Source: Filosporella fistucella (taxonomy: Eukaryota; Ascomycota; Leotiomycetes; Helotiales). Taken from it: DNA of 64,000 bases. Where the stretch lies: NCBI GenBank assembly GCA_030077755.1, contig JAQJZZ010000020.1, forward strand, positions 868,001 through 932,000. Direction: 5' to 3'. Numbering within the stretch: position 1 is the stretch's first letter; the number at the start of each line of letters is the position of its first letter. This document shows positions 1 through 9,825 of the stretch, piece after piece. Made by a program: the position numbers and the translations under genes. The notes below the pieces were generated by a model. The model searched no databases. It worked only from the letters and a program-made list of their open reading frames with translations, and had not been told where the DNA came from.

Positions 1-464
1 CGTCCTTCTCGCCCTACTGGCATACTCCAATCTTGCTCCTCCCTTTTGTTCCAACATATCAAGAGAGAATATTACAGAGAGAGGCAGACAAGATAATCTT
101 ACTAAGACAACCTCGATAGAAAACAAATTCCATTACGCAAAAAGCGACAGAAATAGAGTCTAGCCACCTGCCTACGCCTTTTGTGGGAAAGGGTTGGGCT
201 CTGGAGCCTGTTCTTCGTCAATTCACAGAAAAGATGCAGAGCTGAACTACCTCAATAGTGAGAATCGGAGACTAGGATAAAATGCTGTCCAACCGGATGG
301 CGAGGGTAGCGGCTCTATAGAGGCAATCTTAACCCTGAGAATTTAAGGAAGAAATATTTTTGTCGAAGAGGTTACACCAGGAGGCTAGAATTTTTGAAAG
401 GCATCGTACTGTTGCATAATATGCATATCATATTCGTAAGCTTACGAATTGTACTTCAAGTACC
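1..464. other. left-edge non-coding stretch
   Basis: No gene can be supported here. A short open frame without an ATG runs from the left edge to about position 163 on the plus strand, starting with a hydrophobic stretch. It could be the tail of a gene outside the window, but nothing confirms it. The rest is probably the 3' flank of the amine-oxidase gene on the minus strand. Confidence 0.4.
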
Positions 465-2580
465 CTATATCTTAGCTGAGACAGGCACTTTAAGAGAACC
501 TAATACTTCATCTGCAGCGCGCTCGCCCGACCTAACGGCCCCTTCCATATATCCTCTCCAGACATTCGATGTTTCTGTGCCAGCAAAATGCAACTTCCCA
601 AAAGACTCCGACAAAGCTCCAGCAAGATCTTTGATACCATTTGGGCCTGGGGGCAATACAGGACATGGACACCCTTGACTCCATGGATCCGCACTCCAGT
701 CATGGTAAAACACCTCGAGAGGACTTCTCGCCATTTCCGCAACTTCATCTTTCGTTGTGGGCGAGCCACTTTTCTCTGCGCATGCAGGTCCAAACATTTT
801 GGCTACCTGTTCCAAGACGCTATTCACTCTGATTTCTGGACTCAATTTGATCCATCGCTTTCCTGGCTCAGCGCTGACAAAGCATGTCAGAGTATACTGT
901 TCATCCGGATCAACGCTGGTATCTCTGATGACAGATATTGGACCTGCAGAGGACTGTGCGAAGCCGCAGAGTCCATAATCTCTCCACCACTGTAGTCAAT
1001 CAGCGCCAATTCCTTACTTTAAATAATGTTGAGTGATTGAAATTTCTTGAAAGGTTGAGCGCTATATCGAGGCACTCGCTGCTACCAAGTTGAAACCAAA
1101 ATAAACAAGAAATCTCATACCGGTTTGGAGTACGTGAGCAACACTTTGAGAGTGTGCCCAAACTTTGCACGCTCGCTCAGGAGCTTCTTAGACTCCGGTA
1201 GTGGTGGATCGAATTCCATCCACTTGTAGGATGGGGTAGGCACTGTCACAATTACTTTCTTGCAATTGAAGCTCAAATTCTCGCCTGCTTCCACGTTAAC
1301 ATGTTCCTTGCTTTGGCTGATCCTTTTGACTGGCGTATTTAGCAATACCGTCTTTGGCTTCAAAGCAGCCGCGAGGTGCTTCGAAAAGCTTTGCGTCCCT
1401 TTAGTCTTGTTAGTATGTGATACATTGGACCTAGTCGTCTTAACTTACCATCTCTCAACCTCAAATACTGTCCTCCATGCTTCTTCTCCCCTCGTGTCAC
1501 AAGTAAACCTCCTGCGGAACGGACGTACCAAAGAAAGTACAATGCACTCAAATCCGAAGCCTCGAGACCGAACATAACGCGACACCATACAGCAACGGCT
1601 GCCTGGGCTGACTTTCCAAAGCCTTCCCGTTTGACAAAGTCTTCCATTGTCTCGCTGTCATATTGAGCAACAGCTTCTGGGTTCCCGTTCGTCGGCGTTC
1701 CAAGGTCAAATTGAAGAGTGAGCTCGTTGATATAATCTCTGACAGCTGCCACATCTTCTTTACCGCCATTAGGGAACTAAAGTCACTCAGTACAAACGCA
1801 GTAGTTATATGCTAAACATGAACTTACAGGTGGAGTGTCTCCATTGGGAAATCGATATGCGGTTCCTTCCTCAAAGAGGATGCATTCTCCCTCAGTATTT
1901 TGCTGCACTGTTTCCAGACCAAATCGGGTCACCATCTCATACATTCGACTTTGGTTAGAATCATTAATCCAAGCGGCACCGACATCTACTTTGCTCCGAA
2001 AATCCGTATTTTGACTCCATGTCTTTCCACCGACTCGATCACGGGCTTCAAGTACAACAACAGATAGACCAGCTTGTTGAACTTTCCTGGCGGCTTCCAA
2101 ACCACTCAATCCGGCTCCTACAACCACAACGTCAACATCTACGCTTTTCTCCTGCACTTGAGCCGGTAATGTGGATGCAACTGCAATAGCTTCGATCTCA
2201 AATTTATATTCGGGTTTGGCGAGACACGGGACTGGTGCGAGTGTAGTACTCGGTCGATGGCCATTCAGAAATTTCAGCAAGTGTGTGTAGTGCAGCTGAG
2301 ATTTTAGGGTCGGATCATAATCCACAATGTAGTATCTTAAGTGTACGATATCTTCGACTTTTGAACCCGCTGCTTCCAAGCACTTCTTCAAATTGATGAT
2401 TGCCAGTGGGATCTGGTCTGCGTACGCAGGAGGAATATACCCGTGGCTATCAACACCAACTTGTCCTGCTGTATATACCATTCCACTGGCACGGACAACT
2501 TGAGACATGAGAGGTGCTCCGTTGAAGAGACCAACTGGGTCAAACTTGTGCACAGTGGTTGGTTTTGACATATTTAGCAT
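465..2580 (-). CDS. RidA-domain / flavin monoamine oxidase fusion protein
   Basis: Four exons (2580-1828, 1776-1449, 1398-1121, 989-465) join in frame to about 627 residues. Residues ~1-135 form a YjgF/YER057c/UK114 (RidA-like) domain ending in FEIEAIAVAS. Residues ~145 to the end form an FAD amine oxidase: the dinucleotide-binding motif VVVVGAGLSGLEAA, then EARDRVGGKTWS, a CPCPVLPPG segment near the usual flavin cysteine position, and the C-terminal motif GTETSNVWRGYMEGAVRSG. The family oxidises primary amines to imines/aldehydes with release of H2O2 and ammonia. RidA-type domains handle reactive imines or enamines, so the fusion makes chemical sense. The usual catalytic Arg of RidA appears to be replaced by Thr (PSTTLAPVP), so true imine-deaminase activity is doubtful. 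The start is the first ATG; a second in-frame ATG lies three codons on. The gene is divergent from the FMN enzyme at 3183. Confidence 0.88.
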
Positions 2581-3182
2581 CAGTTCGGGAGGTGGAAATG
2601 TTGAGCTAGTTTGAGTACTTCAGATAAAGGGTTTCAAACTTTCAAGTGATACTCCGTTCAGCTTTATCTCTTTGAGCGGCTTGATGTAGGGCAGCAGTTT
2701 TTGTCGACCTGGCCTGACAATCCCAGAACCAATAGTTTTGGCTAACGTATAATCTTACCCCTCACGGAGCCATCTTCTTATCAAGTAGTCGGAAGTGTAC
2801 CGTGGTTTGGTGCTCTCCGAACTACTGTGTTCTGGAATAGGAAAGTTATCACGAAGTGTTACCACCCCACTTTCACAACTCACCGGTCCTCTAATCACTA
2901 CCTTCCTACAATTGGCCACTGGAACGATATCACCATCTATAATATCAGACTTTAATCGTTCATTGTCTACCTTTGCGTGCAAATATTTGAAAACGTCTGT
3001 CTTCATACATGTTTGTTTTGGTTCTGAGCACAATAATTTATTTCACAGACAACCGGATAAGACCAACTTCTGTCGTGATACTGGGGTGCAGACTTCTGAC
3101 TGTGATTAAACTTCACCTCTGGCCACTTTAGCTTCATTGTCAGATTACGAAATTGATTCATCAATTCGATAATTCAGCAAGA
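2581..3182. promoter_or_regulatory. divergent intergenic region, amine oxidase / FMN enzyme
   Basis: A 602-bp gap between two divergent metabolic genes, presumably holding both promoters. A 78-codon frame begins at an ATG at 3005 on the minus strand. It could be extended through a GT-AG intron to a stop at 2642, but that leaves only about 60 bp to the amine-oxidase ATG and matches no family known to me, so it is not called. Confidence 0.4.
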
Positions 3183-4845
3183 ATGGCAAATCGTCTTCCT
3201 AACCTCGATAAGGAGGTATTTACGATCCGTGATCTGAAGGAGGCTGCGTCGAAGAAGCTACCAAAGATGTACCGCGGTATTGACAATTTGACAATCATCG
3301 TGCATGGAATGAGAGCTGATAAAGGAATAGAATACTTCAATGAGGGGGCAATGGATCTTATAACGTAATCACTCGTTTTGCCTACGGTATACTTGGCTAT
3401 GCTTTCAGGGCGGCTGATCATTTCATAGACTTCACGATAACGAAGAAGCTTACAATCGATACAAAATTAGACCTCGGATTTTGATAAATGTATCAAATCT
3501 TGACATGTCAACCACCATTTTTGGGACTAAAGTATGAACAGTCCGTGATTGGAGTGAAGTGTAATTGACAATGCTAAGGTTTCCTTCCCACTTGGCTTTG
3601 CTCCTGCGGCAATGCACAAGCTTGCACATCCGGATGGGGAGGTAGCAACATCAAGAGCAGCCGCAAAAAATGGTATTGCTATGGGTCTTAGCTCTTGGTC
3701 AACTTCTTCGATGGAAGATGTTGTTGCTCAGGGGAAGGGAAATCCGTATGCGTATCAGGTGACTCTGCTCAAAGATCGGAATATTGTGAGTGCATGTTTG
3801 AGCTATTGAGCCGTCTTTCAAATTTTTAGTTACAAGTTTCCTCAAATTAGGTCCTATGAAATTTCTTTCCGTCTCTTCTATAATCTTCCCGAAAATTCGG
3901 ATTCGAGAGCTGACACCTTCAGGCATTAAAAATGCTCAAGCGAGCTGAAAGTAAGTGCAGCTATAGCTCATGAATGGAAAGGCTCTAACAGATATTCTTA
4001 GGGACAGGAATGAAAGCTATCCTACTCACAGTAGATGGTGTTGTGCTTGGTCGTCGGCTCAATGAGTTTCGGAATTCCTTTGCTCTGCCAGAAGGCATCA
4101 CTTATCCGAACATCGAGTCAGATGTCGATCCCAGTGCACTTTCAGGAGCTGATGACAGCCTGAACTATGGTGAACTCAATTGAAGCGAGCACTATGATTT
4201 TCACTAATTATTTTACAGACGCAGATGTAGATTGGGCGAAAGTCATTCCCTGGCTGAAATCGAACACCAAACTGCCAATTTGGGTAAAAGGATGTAAGTC
4301 AATCTGGTGAGAGTGCTGGCGAAAAATGCTTATTCGGCAAAGTATACACCGCGGAAGACGTATCACTTGCAATCCAATATGGATTAGATGGAATAATTAT
4401 TTCCAACCATGGTGGCAGACAACTAGACACCGCACCGGCTACCCTTGATGCCCTGCGCGAATGCGCTCCAGTTGCGGCTGGAAAGATTCCAATAGCTATC
4501 GATGGTGGTATTCGTCGGGGGACAGATATATTCAAAGCACTAGCCCTTGGTGCATGTTTCTGCTTCGTTGGCAGGGTGCCGATTTGGGGACTTGCTGTAC
4601 GTACTTTTTGTCATGGTGCTTTTGGTGTTCATGTTAATTTTGAATAGTACAATGGAGAAGATGGTGTAGATCTTGCAATCAAGTTATTAATGCAGGAGTT
4701 CAAGACCACAATGGCGCTTGCTGGGTAAGCCGTTGCGCCCCATATAGTTCTGTCACTAATGTAATTCAGATGCAAAAACGTGAAGGAGATTTCGAGGTCA
4801 CACCTCTCGATCCTGAGGCCAGACGGTGTTTTGGCGAAGCTATAG
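3183..4845 (+). CDS. FMN-dependent 2-hydroxyacid oxidase/dehydrogenase (glycolate oxidase / L-lactate dehydrogenase family)
   Basis: Ten exons (3183-3276, 3331-3364, 3429-3531, 3579-3785, 3923-3950, 4002-4169, 4219-4293, 4343-4596, 4648-4724, 4770-4845) splice to about 371 residues, the normal length for the single-domain family without a cytochrome b5 domain. Family landmarks run in order: KMYREYFNEGA, KIRPRILINVSN, TIFGTKVSFPLGFAPAAMH, GLSSWSTSSMED, the Lys segment PIWVKG, the catalytic-His motif IIISNHGGRQLD, AIDGGIRRGTD, and FVGRVPIWGLAYNGEDGV. The reaction is FMN-linked oxidation of an L-2-hydroxyacid to a 2-oxoacid. Two positions look unusual: the DxPxLGxR motif reads DGVVLGRR, and the QLY tyrosine position is QVT. 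The upstream in-frame TTG at 3153 is not a start; the ATG at 3183 gives the usual short N-terminus. Substrate cannot be read from sequence. Confidence 0.88.
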
Positions 4846-4990
4846 ACTGGCAAAATTTTAGACATGGCACAATGGATCTCGAGTACTAGTAACAACGCTC
4901 CTGCAATTCTTTCTTAGTCTGCATATCACAGTGACTCGTATCTTTCTGACCTCAATGGCATCGAAAACTTAAATTTATTGACAAGTTCTC

Positions 4991-6110
4991 CTACTTCGTA
5001 ATCTCTGTTGGCAATGGCTCATATCCCTTTGCCTCTTTTGCCTTCTGTTGCATGATCTTCAATAGCCCATAAATCATTCTCAAGTTTGGTGCTGGAACAC
5101 CCAATCGCTCCGCCTCTCTCAACGGATCTCCTACAATATTTTCAAATTCCATATAATTCCCCTTCTTTTGATTAGTTCTTAAGGAATATTTATGCGAGAG
5201 GATATAACATACCTTTTCAGCATCCTGCTGCATACTTGGCTTGAAAAATGTATCCTCTGGATCAGCCATAATCATATACTCCACGATGTCATCAGGTAAC
5301 TGATGTCCAGCGGCCTTCGCAATAGTAAAAATCTCCAGCATGATCGGCCTCACTACATCATCAATAGGGAATTTGTATAACCTCATCCGACTTGTATCCA
5401 TCCGTGTAATTGCGCAGGCAGAGTTATAACAAGCGTTGTAGATCAACTTTCTCCACCTGACAAATCCCACATCGGCGTTATATTCACAGTGTACTTTACC
5501 AGATGCCATGTATATCTCAACAAAGATTTTGGCTGCTGTGACACTGGTTTCCTTTGAAATATTAGGATTTTCAAAGTCGCCAATGATGAGCCGGTCTGCA
5601 TCATCATGGACAATAGTTCCTGGTTTGGTTTCTGTGGCGCCGATAAGAGAAACGCCTGACAATACTGGATTCTTAGGAAACTTTTTGACAAGAGGGGCAC
5701 CGATATTGAGACCATTTTGAACCAGAACGATAGTAGTGTGGCCAGGAGTCACGGCTGGAGTAATGAGTTCCGCAACAGTTGGGTGCACATCAGCGATGTT
5801 CTTTGTTGTGACAACAATGAAATCGTAGGGTGCGATATCATCTCCAGCAGCTGGAATAGTGTTGACCACTTCAATTGTCAGCACAGGATCTTGAAACATC
5901 CACCTTAGACATCTCACATTTAGATGGCCTCCATGCTTCAACTTTGCCATGATCTAGAGAAGTAAGGTCAAATCCCGACTCCACGACTGCATCGTAGTTA
6001 GATCTTAATACTGCCGTCACAGAGGCTTTCCCTCCGATCTCGAGATTGTAAGCTGTCATTGTGCCTACTCCTCCCGAGCCAACTAGGAGTACATTTGCCT
6101 TCGTAGCCAT
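4991..6110 (-). CDS. 2-dehydropantoate 2-reductase family protein (ApbA/PanE)
   Basis: Three exons (6110-5918, 5868-5213, 5164-4991) give about 340 residues, normal for the family. The N-terminus carries the NADP-binding Rossmann motif NVLLVGSGGVGTMTAYNLE. Then come VVTTKNIADV, VLVQNGLNIG, and the C-terminal helical domain containing WRKLIYNACYN with the conserved Lys and Asn. It ends with the usual NYMEFENIVGDPLREAERLG stretch. Family role: NADPH reduction of ketopantoate to pantoate (coenzyme A pathway) or of other 2-oxoacids. Ascomycetes carry several paralogues, many not involved in pantothenate synthesis, so the substrate is open. It is convergent with the FMN enzyme, 145 bp away. Confidence 0.88.
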
Positions 6111-7312
6111 CTTCGAAACGTATGGCGGAAAAGATGTATAAAAAGCACCTGTTATGTATTTCCCGGAATCTCGTACAATCTGAGTCTTGATATATCTTGT
6201 CTGATACTTCTAAAACTATTTGACGATGCTGTGAATGGTACGAAGCCAAAAGTGGAGAGGTTTTGATAATGAGGTCGGGATTGTAGAAGCTGACACGATG
6301 AGATAGGTCGCCGATATGGAAAGAACATAGAGCGATAAACTTTAGGTGATCTGGCGCTGAGTATCGAGGATTGGAACAAATCCGGATTCACGTCCATTTT
6401 CGAGAACACACAATGACCGCTTTCTAGTGCCTTAGAGCAATGCTATCGGGAACACCTGCCGTTTGTGTTTTCTGGTGATACAGCTCGTACATCTCCCACT
6501 CTTGCGTACCAGGTCAGCAAATACAGTTGGGATACAACATAGCCACAGGTGTTCAGATGCTTGAGTGCTGGGGTAAGTGGGGACAGATAAATTTCCAACA
6601 GGATTCAGCCTTCGAGTATTGCAATGGATCGAGACTTGACCATATTTCTAAGTGCGAGGTCAGCATCTCCTCGAGCATGCGGCGGACTCCCATGTATAAT
6701 TTCATTCGATTACGCTATAGCAGGTCAATCTATGGAATTTTGAGTCCATTTTTTTGTCGTCATTTACTCAAATAGAATGAGGCCATTCATACGCTTTCTT
6801 ACCATTTTTTTTTTCCAGGTAGTGGCATGAAACAAGTTCTCGTCTGGAGCGACAAATCTCGAGATATCGCCAATCCTTTTATCATGGATTGAAGTATTAA
6901 AGAAAAATGTCTCTAATATTTCTTAACGTCACCCGGTACATTCATTGTCACTTGCGAACGGTGGGCTACTGAATTACAGCAATTGAGACAGAAGTTGGAG
7001 CAATCCAACCGAGGAATATCAAGTGTAACCAACTTCGAATGAGTCGTTGCTGTTAGTCCGAGGTAGTGAAGTTACAACCTGTTGATCTTGTAGGCAATCC
7101 GACAGTCTTTGTTATGGTATCCGCGAGCGATGAACAAAGACTCATCGAAATTGTGAATCTTCGAGACGAACACGACTCATCAGATGCGGACACCAATCTC
7201 TTTGTCTTTGATTAAAAAATGCCTCAAAGTTAGAAAATAGGACTTCATCAACAATCCAGCTGTCAAATTTAGAACCACACGTTAAACGTCTCGGAGTTTG
7301 ATAGAACTCGAA
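6111..7312. promoter_or_regulatory. divergent intergenic region, reductase / macro-domain gene
   Basis: A 1.2-kb AT-rich gap between divergent genes. Several short open frames exist on both strands, but none has splice support or recognisable motifs. It presumably holds both promoters. Nothing else seen. Confidence 0.4.
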
Positions 7313-8327
7313 ATGAATCTCGATATGCTAGAGCTACCACATCTGGTGGGCGACATGGGCCAACTTGTCCGCCGAAGTCCAGACAGAAAATTTGAAGTCC
7401 GGACTGCATTTATGGTAAACTTTCCAGCTGAAGCAATAGTCGATGCAACCGATCAGCAAATGGTCCAAAGTACTGCCATGACACCAGGTACTGGCTTTCA
7501 GATACACCGTGCTGCAGGCATTGGACTTCGCGAGTACATGTATACCTATTTTCCAAACGGGCTTCGAGTTGGTGATGCAATTGTGACACCTCCTTTCTCA
7601 TTGGAAAATTGCTATTGCATCATCCACACCAATGGTCCCAACTATAGCACAAGTACTTGCAATTCACTCCCTCTTCTCAAACAACTGCTAGCCGACTGTT
7701 ACAGAAGATGTTTGGAGGAGGCGTACAAGGTTGGGGCAAGGAGCATCGCGTTTCCTTGCATAAGCAGTGGTAGAATTCTGGACTGGCCAGTGAGAGAGGC
7801 ATCAAGGATAGCGTTAGCGACTGTGACAAAATGGTTTTCTCATCCGATCTTTGGAGCAATGAGACGAGAAAGGATCCCAGGGCCAATAACCTTTCTAGCA
7901 GACCCTTTTGGGCCGTATGCTCATCAGGCAGCAATCTGGGATGATACCTTCGAGTAGGTCTTCGGCTGACAATATAATTGTAGTGCTAACTTGATATAGG
8001 GAGATCTGGCGTAGCGAAATTTGGCTGGACATGAGCCAAATCCTGCCGCCTCTGGAGGAACTGGTTGCCACCCCCGAATTATCACGGAAGATACGGGTAG
8101 AGAAACATATGATTAAGAGACGAAGTAGTAGACCGGCAATTGCGCCAGGCCTTGAGCGACAAGACGCGACTGTGGGAGAAGCGCCGAGGAGCACGCCTCC
8201 AGGAAAAAGGCGAGACCAAGCAGTGAGTGAAAGGGAACTGAGAGATCTCTTAGGAAGCGCCGGGACAGAATCTGGTCGGATCACGAAAAAAAGAGTGAGA
8301 AGGCCACCAGAGCGGTACGGCCACTGA
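7313..8327 (+). CDS. macro-domain (ADP-ribose-binding-like) protein with basic tail
   Basis: Two exons (7313-7953, 8000-8327) separated by a 46-nt intron with a GCTAAC branch site give about 322 residues. Residues ~35-190 follow the macro-domain pattern: AEAIVDATDQQ in place of the usual VNAAN, then GTGFQIHRAAG, CIIHTNGPNY, and RSIAFPCISSG. The domain normally binds ADP-ribose or removes it from proteins. Here the Asn residues of the NAAN motif are Asp, and the STGxYGYP loop reads SSGRILDWP, so hydrolase activity is doubtful. Residues ~215-322 are a charged, probably disordered tail ending in KKRVRRPPERYGH. The ATG at 7313 is the first true ATG; the frame is open five codons further upstream from a TTG. 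Confidence 0.82.
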
Positions 8328-8476
8328 ACGTGAAATGAAATGAACTCAAGCAGGAACATGAAGCAGAGAAAACCACATGACTTCTTGTAGATAAAGATCG
8401 TAGAATGAACAATAATATTCCGTTTTGAAGCCCTTGGATAATGTAAAATATTGGATTCCGAATGAAGTACCTCTAC

Positions 8477-9616
8477 TTATAGCAAAACTTTCGTAGCCAC
8501 ACTTAACAGCCATGCAGCATCTTGCCAACCATCAGCTTCGTCGTCTCTGAGTGGAGGTGGAACTTCTTGATCAGGAGGATCTACAGATCCATCGAGGGTC
8601 CTCCTAGATGTTCGAGACGAGATCTCAGAGTCCTCGCCTTTCTCATCTGTGACCTCAGTCTCTTCGTCACCATCTTCATCTACGGCAAACAAGCTCCAGC
8701 CTAACATATTTTCAACCCAACCTGTCAGGCCCAGACTGCTTGCTCGTGCCAATTTCCTGACGACAGCATCGTCTGTCTCAGCATCGTCTTCATTTTCATA
8801 TCCCTCTTCCTCCACGTCTACAAAATCGGGTTCTGCTATAAAATCCTCTCGAACGAAATCCTGATCAAAGTAGCCGTCTCTCTCACCTCCGATTGGCGTG
8901 AAAATATTTGCCCGACTACCTCGTCTACTATTGCCTCTACTTCCATATCGACTTCTTGGCCGACTTCCATCGCCAGTAGCAGGTCCAAAGCTTAAACTTC
9001 TCCTTGTTGTAATGGGAGAGAACTCGTCATCAGCATCAAAGGCCCCAACGGCACTACCCCTTCTACTGTTACGCCGGCTGTATTCCCTTTCTTTGGCAAG
9101 CTCACGCTCGAATTCATCTTCCTCATCGCGCTGTGCTGTCAAACTTGTAGAGCTTGCCCGAGATACTAGCCAAGTTTGCCCTTTTGACTCTCTCGCCGAT
9201 GAAGCCATAGCAGCGCCTGCTCTTAGAAGCCAATCCGAATCATTTCGGGCTTTTGCAGATAGTGTCAACTCATCCCTGGTAGGCCCTTTCCGTATTTTTG
9301 TTCCTCCAGGTGTTGCAGCGCCAGACCGAGGTTGTTTTCGAGACGGTAAGAGGTGGGTGCTGGATTTGGATTTTGGGATCGAGACAGCCATTGACTTTCG
9401 CATTGACACGCGAGACGATGACCTAGACAGTATCGATGGTGTTGTAGGGGCAGACCGCCCTTCAATATAAGAGAGGTGGGTTGACTCTGGCAGAGCATCC
9501 TCATCAGAGAGGGGGAGTCTAGAAGTCAATGGGGCAAGGGTTAAGTGATTGAGATTCGTGTGAGAATGACTGTGATGCCTGGAGTAGGGCGAATGCTGGT
9601 TATATGCGACATCCAT
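8477..9616 (-). CDS. fungal protein of the DUF3984 type
   Basis: A single exon of 379 codons. The N-terminus carries the stretch YIEGRSAPTTPSILSRSSSR, and further on come DWLLRAGAAMASSARESKGQ and TWLVSRASSTSL. These are the blocks I associate with the fungal-only family DUF3984; the family name is from memory. The middle is Arg/Ser-rich (RRNSRRGS, RGNSRRGSRAN), which offers basophilic-kinase-type phosphorylation sites. It is followed by an acidic stretch and a short hydrophobic block LGLTGWVENMLGWSLF. No catalytic motif is visible and function is unknown. It shares a 209-bp divergent promoter with ELP1. Confidence 0.8.
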   Translation of the reverse strand: MDVAYNQHSPYSRHHSHSHTNLNHLTLAPLTSRLPLSDEDALPESTHLSYIEGRSAPTTPSILSRSSSRVSMRKSMAVSIPKSKSSTHLLPSRKQPRSGAATPGGTKIRKGPTRDELTLSAKARNDSDWLLRAGAAMASSARESKGQTWLVSRASSTSLTAQRDEEDEFERELAKEREYSRRNSRRGSAVGAFDADDEFSPITTRRSLSFGPATGDGSRPRSRYGSRGNSRRGSRANIFTPIGGERDGYFDQDFVREDFIAEPDFVDVEEEGYENEDDAETDDAVVRKLARASSLGLTGWVENMLGWSLFAVDEDGDEETEVTDEKGEDSEISSRTSRRTLDGSVDPPDQEVPPPLRDDEADGWQDAAWLLSVATKVLL

Positions 9617-9825
9617 GATTAAATGTTTGCAAGAAGAGTTTGTCGGGGGGTGGCCTGCTTTTATGAAAGAAACTTCGTTATGATGTGACTTTGAGGAGCG
9701 TGATAATCTGGGGAAGTGGGTCTAGCCAGAACTCGGTAAATTTTATCCTGAATGTGACAAGGCCCCACTGAAATTTTGTGCAATAACGGGATCAATGTAT
9801 CAAGCTCTTGAAAAGTTTGGCAAAG
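9617..9825. promoter_or_regulatory. short divergent promoter, DUF3984 gene / ELP1
   Basis: Only 209 bp separate the two start codons, so the genes must share promoter sequence and 5' leaders here. No specific factor site can be assigned by eye. Confidence 0.55.

Noticed and set aside
1..163. Open plus-strand frame at the left edge with a hydrophobic start
   Set aside because: Only about 53 codons without ATG or motif; could be the tail of an outside gene but cannot be shown.
2642..3005. Possible two-exon minus-strand gene between the amine oxidase and the FMN enzyme
   Set aside because: The splice is possible, but the stop would lie about 60 bp from the amine-oxidase ATG, and no family pattern is visible.
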